Source: Chloroflexi bacterium RBG_16_72_14 (lineage in GTDB: Bacteria; Chloroflexota; Limnocylindria; Limnocylindrales; CSP1-4). Taken from it: a stretch of DNA of 6,494 bases. The stretch lies in contig MGOE01000030.1 of assembly GCA_001797035.1 (NCBI GenBank), forward strand, positions 11,815 through 18,308. Reading direction: 5' to 3'. Below the pieces are notes generated by a model that saw only the letters and a program-made list of their open reading frames with translations, was not told where the DNA came from and did no database searches. This document shows positions 1 to 4,699 of this stretch, piece after piece; positions within the stretch are counted from its first letter, which is position 1, and each line of letters starts with the position of its first letter. The position numbers and the translations under genes were made by a program.

Positions 1-39
1 TCGACGACCGATCCCACGCATCACCCGGAGAACGCAGCC
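1..39 (+). promoter_or_regulatory. metY 5' leader with ribosome binding site
   Basis: These bases precede the metY start codon. A GGAG at 27-30 sits nine bases before the ATG at 40 and is a good Shine-Dalgarno match, which supports that start. The window begins too close to show a promoter or a possible SAM-responsive leader, and no such element can be claimed from what is present. Confidence 0.6.
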
Positions 40-1374
40 ATGAGCTTCGACCCCAGCGCCCTGCCCGGCCTCCACCCCGAGACCCAGGCCCTTCACGCCG
101 GCCAGAGCCCGGACCCGACGACCCACGCCCGTGCCGTCCCGATCTACGCGACCACGAGCTACGTGTTCGACGACGCGGCGCACGCCGCCCGCCTGTTCGG
201 GCTCCAGGAGTTCGGCAACATCTACACCCGGATCATGAACCCGACCAGCGGCGTGTTCGAGGAGCGCGTCGCGGCGCTCGAGGGCGGCGTCGGGGCCCTG
301 GCCCTCGCCTCGGGGCAGGCCGCCGAGACGCTCGCGATCCTCAACCTTGCCGGTGCCGGCGACAACATCGTCAGCTCCAGCAGCCTCTACGGCGGCACGT
401 ACAACCTGTTCCACTACACGCTGCCCAAGCTTGGGATCAGCGTCAGGTTCGTTGACGGGCTCAATCCCGCCAGCTTCGGCCCCGCGATCGACGAGCGCAC
501 GAAGGCCGTATTCCTCGAGACGATCGGCAACCCGCGCCTCGACGTCCACGACATCCGGGCGATCGCGGACGTGGCGCATGCCCACGGCGTGCCGGTGCTC
601 ATCGACAACACCTTCGCCCCGCTGCTGGTGAAGCCCATCGAGCACGGCGCCGACATCGTCATCCACTCGGCGACGAAGTGGATCGGTGGCCACGGGACGT
701 CGATCGGCGGCGTGGTCGTGGACGGCGGCAGGTTCGACTGGGCGGCCTCCGGCCGCTTCCCGGAGTTCACCACCCCCGACCCCAGCTACCACGGCGTCAA
801 CTACGTCGAGGCGTTCGGGCCCCTGGCGTTCATCCTCAAGCTCCGCGTGCAGTGGCTGCGCGACGTCGGCGCGGCGCTCTCCCCGTTCAACGCGTTCCTG
901 TTCCTCCAGGGCCTCGAGACGCTGCCGCTGCGGATCGAGCGCCACTCGCAGAACGCGCTCGCGCTCGCCCGCTGGCTGGAGGACCGGCCGGAGGTCGAGT
1001 GGGTGAGCTACCCGGGCCTCGCCTCGCACCCGGCGCACGGGACGGCGAAGCGGTACCTGTCCGGCGGGTTCGGCGGCGTCCTCACGTTCGGCGTGAAGGG
1101 CGGCGCGGACGCGGGCCGGCGGCTGATCGACAGCGTCAAGATCTTCAGCCTGCTGGCCAACGTGGGCGACGCGAAGAGCCTGATCATCCACCCGGCCAGC
1201 ACGACCCACCAGCAGCTGTCCGAGGAGGAGCAGGCGGCCACCGGCGTCACCCCGGACCTCATCCGGTTGTCGGTGGGCCTCGAGCACATCGAGGACCTCA
1301 AGGCTGACCTCGACCAGGCGCTGCGCGCCGCGACCGACCCCTCGGCCGACCGCGCGCTCGCGGCCTCCGTCTAG
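40..1374 (+). CDS. metY: O-acetylhomoserine sulfhydrylase (O-acetylhomoserine aminocarboxypropyltransferase)
   Basis: A cytosolic PLP enzyme of the Cys/Met metabolism family. It makes L-homocysteine and acetate from O-acetyl-L-homoserine and sulfide, the direct-sulfhydrylation branch of methionine synthesis. Seen in the 444-residue product: Tyr62 and Arg64 in the YTRIMNPT segment that contacts PLP phosphate from the neighbouring subunit, Ser91-Gly92-Gln93 of the phosphate-binding SGQAAE loop, Asp189 in IDNTFA (pyridine nitrogen contact), and Lys213 in HSATKW, the expected Schiff-base lysine. The length and the long insert after the lysine (around residues 236-290) fit MetY better than the shorter cystathionine gamma-synthases and lyases near 380-400 residues. 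GGAG nine bases upstream supports the ATG. metX follows by 10 bases and makes the acetylated substrate, which strengthens the call. Activity on O-acetylserine or O-succinylhomoserine cannot be excluded from sequence. Confidence 0.96.
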   Translation: MSFDPSALPGLHPETQALHAGQSPDPTTHARAVPIYATTSYVFDDAAHAARLFGLQEFGNIYTRIMNPTSGVFEERVAALEGGVGALALASGQAAETLAILNLAGAGDNIVSSSSLYGGTYNLFHYTLPKLGISVRFVDGLNPASFGPAIDERTKAVFLETIGNPRLDVHDIRAIADVAHAHGVPVLIDNTFAPLLVKPIEHGADIVIHSATKWIGGHGTSIGGVVVDGGRFDWAASGRFPEFTTPDPSYHGVNYVEAFGPLAFILKLRVQWLRDVGAALSPFNAFLFLQGLETLPLRIERHSQNALALARWLEDRPEVEWVSYPGLASHPAHGTAKRYLSGGFGGVLTFGVKGGADAGRRLIDSVKIFSLLANVGDAKSLIIHPASTTHQQLSEEEQAATGVTPDLIRLSVGLEHIEDLKADLDQALRAATDPSADRALAASV

Positions 1375-1384
1375 GACCGCGGCC

Positions 1385-2551
1385 ATGGCGCCATCGAACG
1401 GACGGCGTCCCGACATCGCCAGGTCCCCGGCACGGCGCCCGCTCGGGGCTCCCGCGCCCGGGACCGGGAGGACTCCCGCGCTCGGGACCGGGCGCATCCT
1501 CGCCGCCGACCTCGGGCCGTTCGCGCTCGAGGCCGGCGGGACTCCCCTGCCCGCCCTCACGCTCGCGTACCGGCATGACGGTCCCGGCCCGGACACGCCG
1601 CAGGTCCTCGTCATCCACGCCCTCACCGGCTCGGCCGACGCCGCCGGCGACTGGTGGGCGCCGCTCATCGGGCCCGGGCGGGCCTTCGACACCACGCGCA
1701 CCGGCGTCCTGTGCGCGAACCTGCTCGGTGGCTGCTATGGCTCCACGGGCCCCACCACCATCGATCCCTCCACCGGCGAGCCCTACGGCCCGGCCTTCCC
1801 GGAGGTCTCCGCCCGCGACGAGGCCCGGGCGCTGTGGCGGCTGGCGGACGCGCTGGGGATCGAGCGGTTCGCCGTCGTCACCGGCGGCTCGCTGGGCGGG
1901 ATGGTGGCGCTGGAGGTCGCGCTGGAGCGGCCGGACGCGGTGGGCAACGTCGTGCCGATCGCGGCCCCGGCCCGCACCTCCGGCCTGGCGCTCGCCTGGA
2001 ACCACATCCAGCTGGAGCTGGTGGACCGGTTCGGGACCGACGGGCTGGCGCTTGCTCGCCAGCTGGCGATGACCACCTACCGCTCCGAGACCGACTTCGA
2101 CGGCCGGTTCGCGCGCGAGCGCGAGACGGACGGCCGGTTCTCGATCGCCTCTTACCTCGACCACCAGGGCACGAAGCTCGTGGACCGCTTCGACCCGGAC
2201 ACGTACCGGACGCTGGTCCGGGTGATGGACCTCCACGACGTGGGGCTCGGGCGCGGCGGCTCCGTGGCGGCGCTGCGGCGCCTGGCCCATGCGGGGGCCG
2301 GCCTGAGCGGGATCGGGATCGAGGGCGACATCCTGTACGGGCCGGCTCAGGTCCGGGCGCTGGTCGGCGAAGCGGCGGCGGCCGGCGTGGACGCCACCTA
2401 CCGGGAGCTCCGCTCGACCAAGGGCCACGACGCGTTCCTGGTCGAGTGGGACCAGCTCACGGCGGTGCTCGCGGCGGCGCTCGAGGTCGGAGCCGCGCGG
2501 CTTGCGGCGCGGAACGCGCAACCCGAGGTGCTCGCCGCCGGCGCGGCGTGA
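1385..2551 (+). CDS. metX: Homoserine O-acetyltransferase, MetX family
   Basis: An alpha/beta-hydrolase-fold acyltransferase that transfers acetyl from acetyl-CoA to L-homoserine, the committing step of methionine synthesis. Family signatures seen in the 388 residues: the HALTGSADAAGDWW segment after the first strands, LLGGCYGSTGP, and the nucleophile elbow GGSLGGM with Ser169. Asp315 in EGDILYGP and His348 in TKGHDAF complete a Ser-Asp-His triad. The segment with SYLDHQG and RFDPDTY is typical of MetX. An AGGA at 1373-1376 overlaps the metY stop codon eight bases before the ATG, which suggests translational coupling. The first 37 or so residues are Arg/Pro/Ala/Gly-rich with an internal duplication and have no counterpart in the conserved fold, so the true start could be questioned, but I see no better in-frame start. 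Some MetX proteins use succinyl-CoA; pairing with metY favours acetyl. Confidence 0.95.
   Translation: MAPSNGRRPDIARSPARRPLGAPAPGTGRTPALGTGRILAADLGPFALEAGGTPLPALTLAYRHDGPGPDTPQVLVIHALTGSADAAGDWWAPLIGPGRAFDTTRTGVLCANLLGGCYGSTGPTTIDPSTGEPYGPAFPEVSARDEARALWRLADALGIERFAVVTGGSLGGMVALEVALERPDAVGNVVPIAAPARTSGLALAWNHIQLELVDRFGTDGLALARQLAMTTYRSETDFDGRFARERETDGRFSIASYLDHQGTKLVDRFDPDTYRTLVRVMDLHDVGLGRGGSVAALRRLAHAGAGLSGIGIEGDILYGPAQVRALVGEAAAAGVDATYRELRSTKGHDAFLVEWDQLTAVLAAALEVGAARLAARNAQPEVLAAGAA
1448..1495 (+). repeat. 24-bp tandem duplication in metX 5' coding region
   Basis: Two adjacent 24-base units (1448-1471 and 1472-1495) match at 20 of 24 positions. In frame they encode APAPGTGR and TPALGTGR in the unstructured N-terminal extension of MetX. 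The unit is a whole number of codons, so the frame is kept. It looks like a local replication-slippage duplication. Confidence 0.7.
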
Positions 2552-2592
2552 TCGTCCGGCCCGGGCGCGGCCTGCGTCAGAGCCGGACGATC
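2550..2592. terminator. Candidate bidirectional terminator between convergent genes
   Basis: GATCGTCCGGC at 2550-2560 is perfectly complementary to GCCGGACGATC at 2582-2592, giving an 11-bp stem around a 21-base loop. The left arm begins inside the metX stop codon, and the right arm encodes the last residues (TIVRL) of the minus-strand gene ending at 2577. The hairpin therefore sits where transcripts of both genes would end. Neither side has a U-tract, so a classical intrinsic terminator is not shown. It may instead act as a GC-rich U-less terminator or an mRNA 3'-end stabiliser. Confidence 0.55.
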
Positions 2593-2900
2593 GTCTCGCC
2601 GCCGAACGCCATCGCCGGGGCGACCTGGTAGGCATCGGCCTCGGCGTTCCAGGCCGCGAAGCCTGGGTGATTGTCGTGGGCGTGATGCCCCTCGTCGGTC
2701 GCGAACACCGCCACCACCAGGTACTGCGTCGCGCCCTCGGCCGGCGCCGAGGAGATGTCCAGCCTCGACAGTGACGCGCCGACCAGCAGGCCCCGAGTGG
2801 CAAGGTCGCGCCAGACCGGCACCTCCTGGTCGCGGAAGCGGCGTTCGAAGGTCTCGACCTGGTCCTTGCCCACGGACAGGACGATCCCGATCGTCTCCAT
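2577..2900 (-). CDS. Small conserved-looking protein of unknown function, predicted ferredoxin-like (dimeric alpha/beta barrel) fold
   Basis: The product is 107 residues with no signal peptide or membrane segment, so probably cytosolic. I do not recognise a named family. The pattern reads as strand (1-11), amphipathic helix (12-38), strand (39-50), strand (57-68), helix (79-92), strand (101-107). That is the beta-alpha-beta-beta-alpha-beta order of dimeric alpha/beta-barrel proteins such as the ABM and YCII-like groups. A His/Asp cluster, HHAHDNH at residues 72-78, follows the third strand and could bind a metal or form an active site; this is inference. On its own strand the ATG follows a strong GGAGGT at 2909-2904, three bases from the start, which decides this start over longer open frames running further upstream. 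It converges with metX and diverges from the lipoprotein gene, so it is probably transcribed alone. Confidence 0.78.
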   Translation of the reverse strand: METIGIVLSVGKDQVETFERRFRDQEVPVWRDLATRGLLVGASLSRLDISSAPAEGATQYLVVAVFATDEGHHAHDNHPGFAAWNAEADAYQVAPAMAFGGETIVRL

Positions 2901-2912
2901 CGGACCTCCAAG

Positions 2913-2929
2913 CCGGCCGATCCGGCCGG
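2913..2929. promoter_or_regulatory. 7-bp perfect palindrome upstream of the small minus-strand gene
   Basis: CCGGCCG at 2913-2919 and CGGCCGG at 2923-2929 are exact complements around ATC. It lies immediately upstream of the minus gene's Shine-Dalgarno and downstream of its candidate promoter, so it would fall in the 5' untranslated RNA. It could be an operator or a small RNA hairpin. In such GC-rich DNA a chance origin is also possible. Confidence 0.35.
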
Positions 2930-2956
2930 GCGCTGCGGACGAACAGACAGTGACGG

Positions 2957-2985
2957 ACAGTACGCCGCGACACCGGCCGCGACAA
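2957..2985 (-). promoter_or_regulatory. Candidate sigma-70-type promoter for the small minus-strand gene
   Basis: On the minus strand TTGTCG (2985-2980) is followed after exactly 17 bases by TACTGT (2962-2957). The -10 keeps T1, A2 and T6, the most conserved positions, and the -35 matches four of six. Transcription would start near 2950, leaving about 50 bases of leader before the ATG. This is based on motif and spacing only. Confidence 0.4.
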
Positions 2986-3015
2986 CCCATCGGCTCCTCG
3001 GCTCGACACCGGAGA

Positions 3016-3021
3016 TACGGT
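3016..3021 (+). promoter_or_regulatory. Candidate -10 element giving a leaderless lipoprotein mRNA
   Basis: TACGGT fits the TANNNT pattern of high-GC bacteria and ends six bases before the ATG at 3028, so transcription could begin at or next to the A of the start codon. No Shine-Dalgarno lies at normal distance: the only GGAG (3011-3014) is 13 bases away. No convincing -35 is seen. A leaderless start is inferred. Confidence 0.35.
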
Positions 3022-3027
3022 CTGCAG

Positions 3028-4155
3028 ATGGACCGACGCCCGCGCGCCCCGGCGGGTGCGCTCCTCGCGCTCCTGCTCGTGGCCTCGTGCGGCAGCGCGG
3101 GACCCACGCCAGCGCCCCGCGCGGTCGTGCCCGCCAGCAGCGGCCCGGCCGCAGCGACACCGGGCGCGTCCCCCGCGGCGCCCTCGGCGCCCTCGGCGGA
3201 AGGCGCCTCCGCCACACCGGCCGGCGGGTCGCCAGACATCCCGGCAGCCGCGAATATCACCGAGTTCCCCGTCCCGGCCGGCAGCCACCCGCACGATGTC
3301 GCCCCCGCCGTCGACGGGGGCGTGTGGTACTCGGGCCAGGTGGCGGGCGTGCTCGGCCATCTCGATCCCGCCACCGGCGAGGTGCGCGTGATCCCACTCG
3401 GCCGGGGCTCGCGGCCCCACGGCGTGATCGTGGGTCCCGACGGCGCGCCGTGGCTGACCGACGGCGGGCGCAATGCCGTCGTGCGCGTGGACCCGGCCAC
3501 AGAGCAGGTGACCGAGTTCCCCCTGCCCGCCGACTACCCCAACGCGAACCTCAACACGGCCACCTTCGACGGCCACGGGGTCCTGTGGTTCACGGGCCAG
3601 TCGGGCGTCTACGGCCGGCTCGACCCCGCCCGCGGCGTCGTCGAGGCCTGGGACGCGCCCCGCGGCCGCGGGCCGTACGGCATCGCCACGGCGCCCGACG
3701 GCGAGGTGTGGTTCGTGTCGCTGGCCGGCAGCTACCTTGCGCGGATCGACCGGGCGACCGGTGAGGCCACGGTCATCGAGCCCCCGACCTCGGGCCAGGG
3801 CGCGCGCCGGGTGTGGGCGGACCCGGCCGGCCGCCTGTTCGTCGCCGAGTGGAACGCGGCGCAGCTCGGGATGTACGACCCGGCCGACGGGACCTGGCGC
3901 GAGTGGCGCCTGCCCGGCCCCGCCGCGCCCCAGCCGTATGCCGTGTTCGTCGACGACCGGGGCGTCGCCTGGCTGACCGACTTCGGCAACAACGCGATCG
4001 TCCGCTTCGACCCGTCGACCGAGGCCTTCGCTCCGATCCCCCTGCCCGACACCGGGGCCTCCATCCGCCAGCTGCTCGGCCGGCCGGGCGAGGTGTGGGG
4101 CGCCGAGTCCGGCCTGGACCGCCTCGTCGTCGTCCGCACCGATCGCACCCCGTAG
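3028..4155 (+). CDS. Secreted lipoprotein with seven-bladed Vgb/NHL-like beta-propeller
   Basis: The product is 375 residues. Residues 1-21 are a lipoprotein signal: arginines near the start, a Leu/Ala core, then the lipobox VASC with Cys21 as the lipidation site. Residues 22-80 are a flexible Ala/Pro/Ser/Gly/Thr linker. From about residue 80 there are seven repeats with a 41-45 residue pitch, marked by W100, W142, W187, W228, F271, W315 and W357. Many read like PHGV...PWLTD...RVDPATE, as in virginiamycin B lyase (Vgb) and its relatives. It should sit on the outer face of the membrane and bind a ligand or partner. Lyase activity is doubtful. As I recall the Vgb structure, the catalytic histidines lie in blades 6 and 7 at the position 11 before the repeat Trp. 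Here those positions are Tyr304 and Ile346, although Glu360 is kept in blade 7. The ATG at 3028 is chosen because it places the signal peptide at the N-terminus; the open frame upstream lies over the divergent gene. Confidence 0.9.
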   Translation: MDRRPRAPAGALLALLLVASCGSAGPTPAPRAVVPASSGPAAATPGASPAAPSAPSAEGASATPAGGSPDIPAAANITEFPVPAGSHPHDVAPAVDGGVWYSGQVAGVLGHLDPATGEVRVIPLGRGSRPHGVIVGPDGAPWLTDGGRNAVVRVDPATEQVTEFPLPADYPNANLNTATFDGHGVLWFTGQSGVYGRLDPARGVVEAWDAPRGRGPYGIATAPDGEVWFVSLAGSYLARIDRATGEATVIEPPTSGQGARRVWADPAGRLFVAEWNAAQLGMYDPADGTWREWRLPGPAAPQPYAVFVDDRGVAWLTDFGNNAIVRFDPSTEAFAPIPLPDTGASIRQLLGRPGEVWGAESGLDRLVVVRTDRTP

Positions 4156-4252
4156 GCCACAGACGTGAGCCAGCAGACCCTGCGCGGGGCGACCCACCGC
4201 CGAGTCGACCGACTGATTGGGCATGGCCTGGCGGCGGCGTGGCCCGGCGCCG

Positions 4253-4277
4253 CCCATACATGACCGCCAGGTAATGC
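4253..4277 (+). repeat. Intergenic 25-bp repeat, copy 1
   Basis: Begins CCCATACATGACC and ends AGGTAATGC. It matches copy 2 at 21 of 25 positions, starts exactly 51 bases before it, and matches the inverted copy 3 at 19 of 25. It is not part of any gene I can support. Confidence 0.65.
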
Positions 4278-4303
4278 TCGCCGAACGTCGGGCCGCCGCG
4301 CGA

Positions 4304-4328
4304 CCCATACACGACACCCGGGTAATGC
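4304..4328 (+). repeat. Intergenic 25-bp repeat, copy 2
   Basis: Begins CCCATACACGAC and ends GGGTAATGC. It is the direct repeat of copy 1 at a 51-base period. The 26 bases between the copies only loosely resemble the sequence left of copy 1, so the conserved core is the 25 bases rather than the whole 51-base unit. Confidence 0.65.
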
Positions 4329-4370
4329 ATGTGCGTGATTCGGGCTCGAAACGAGGGTGGCTGCGGTGTT

Positions 4371-4395
4371 GGATTACCTCCTGGTCATGTTCGGG
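4371..4395 (-). repeat. Intergenic 25-bp repeat, copy 3 (inverted)
   Basis: On the plus strand it contains GATTACCTCC followed by TGGTCATGTTCGGG. Its reverse complement matches copy 1 at 19 of 25 positions and copy 2 at 16 of 25. With copies 1 and 2 it could form an imperfect long hairpin. Confidence 0.55.
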
Positions 4396-4414
4396 GGCAG
4401 CGGGGCGCGGCACT

Positions 4415-4438
4415 GGGGCGGGCAGCGGGGCGGCGGGG
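4415..4438 (+). other. Putative G-quadruplex motif
   Basis: Four runs of three to four G (4415-4418, 4420-4422, 4427-4430, 4435-4438) are separated by loops of 1, 4 and 4 bases, which fits the canonical quadruplex pattern. Further G runs at 4393-4397 and 4402-4405 could swap in. It lies about 95 bases upstream of the tRNA promoter on the same strand. Folding in vivo is unknown. Confidence 0.45.
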
Positions 4439-4531
4439 CGCGGCACCGGGCCGCGGCACCGGACCAGCGGGCGAGCTCCGGCCTGAGCCTGGTCTTCCCG
4501 AGGCGGGCGAGGCCGTTGCCAACGCGTGCGG

Positions 4532-4537
4532 TAGAAT
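4532..4537 (+). promoter_or_regulatory. -10 element of the tRNA-Gln promoter
   Basis: TAGAAT matches the TATAAT consensus at five of six positions, a notable AT-rich island in this GC-rich stretch. It ends 13 bases before the mature tRNA, so transcription would start near 4544 with a short leader trimmed by RNase P. No good -35 lies 16-18 bases upstream; TTGCCA at 4516-4521 is only 10 bases away. Confidence 0.55.
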
Positions 4538-4550
4538 GCCCGACGGTCGC

Positions 4551-4625
4551 TGGCGCGTGGCTCAACGGTAGAGCACCTGACTCTGGATCAGGGGGTTCCA
4601 GGTTCGAATCCTGGCGCGCCAGCCA
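4551..4625 (+). tRNA. tRNA-Gln, anticodon CTG
   Basis: A full cloverleaf is visible. The acceptor stem is 4551-4557 with 4615-4621. The D stem is 4560-4563 with 4571-4574, with a short 7-base loop. The anticodon stem is 4576-4580 with 4588-4592, around a loop holding CTG at 4583-4585. The variable loop has five bases, and the T arm is CCAGG/CCTGG (4598-4614) around TTCGAAT. The discriminator base is G4622 and CCA is encoded at 4623-4625. It decodes CAG. U1-A72, G2-C71, G3-C70, G73 and G10 agree with the known identity elements for glutaminyl-tRNA synthetase. Position 37 is G and 38 is A, unlike the A37/U38 of E. coli. The cognate synthetase gene starts 74 bases downstream on the same strand, so a common transcript is possible. 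Confidence 0.97.
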
Positions 4626-4640
4626 ACTCCTTCGGGGAGT
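4626..4640 (+). other. Small hairpin just after the tRNA CCA
   Basis: ACTCC (4626-4630) pairs with GGAGT (4636-4640) around TTCGG. It abuts the encoded CCA and is not followed by a T-run. It could help tRNA 3'-end processing or attenuate read-through into glnS, but the stem is only five base pairs. Confidence 0.35.
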
Positions 4641-4699
4641 GTGGTGCGTCCTCGCGTGAGCCGCGACTCCTCCCATCCTGGTTGCAGGAGCCGCGCCCG

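Larger units (their letters stand above)
4156..4550. other. Gene-free intergenic region with repeats and a G-rich tract
   Basis: No open frame here has a credible ribosome site, family resemblance or independent support; the frames present are by-products of low stop-codon density. The left half carries three copies of an unrecognised 25-bp repeat. Positions 4393-4462 are G-rich with short internal repeats (GGGCAGCGGGGCG at 4395 and 4420, GGGGCGCGGCAC at 4402 and 4435, CGGCACCGG at 4441 and 4454). The right end holds the tRNA promoter. No clear terminator for the lipoprotein gene was found. Confidence 0.7.

Noticed and set aside
2099..2140. Exact 12-base repeat GACGGCCGGTTC twice, 30 bases apart, in metX
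   Set aside because: It encodes DGRF twice within a region that varies among MetX proteins. No sign of function beyond coding.
2755..3027. Longer start for the propeller lipoprotein
   Set aside because: The extra 91 residues would bury the signal peptide and overlap the divergent gene. The ATG at 3028 puts the lipobox at the right place.
3195..3213. Near-perfect palindrome (GGCGG/CCGCC with AGGCGCCT inside) in the lipoprotein linker
   Set aside because: It lies in low-complexity Ala/Pro/Ser coding sequence, where GC-rich palindromes arise readily by chance.
1298..3217. Long minus-strand open frame (639 codons) across metX and the small gene
   Set aside because: Arg/Pro/Gly-rich translation with no family resemblance, lying antisense to clear metX. 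It reflects the low stop density of GC-rich DNA.
4173..4330. Possible small protein reading HYPGVVYG...HYLAVMYG on the minus strand
   Set aside because: The frame continues into the propeller gene antisense, has no clear ribosome site, and its similarity comes from the nucleotide repeat. It is treated as a repeat instead.
4253..4395. CRISPR array
   Set aside because: Only three degenerate copies, one of them inverted, with no uniform spacers and no cas genes in the window.
2398..4446. Long minus-strand open frame (682 codons) across the propeller gene
   Set aside because: Antisense to a well-supported lipoprotein gene and low-complexity; part of it also runs over the small gene in a different frame.
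4516..4521. TTGCCA as the -35 of the tRNA promoter
   Set aside because: A good hexamer, but only 10 bases from TAGAAT; 16-18 are needed.
4682..4699. TTG start for glnS six codons upstream
   Set aside because: The AGGAG at 4686-4690 would lie inside that extension, and it is correctly spaced for the ATG at 4700.
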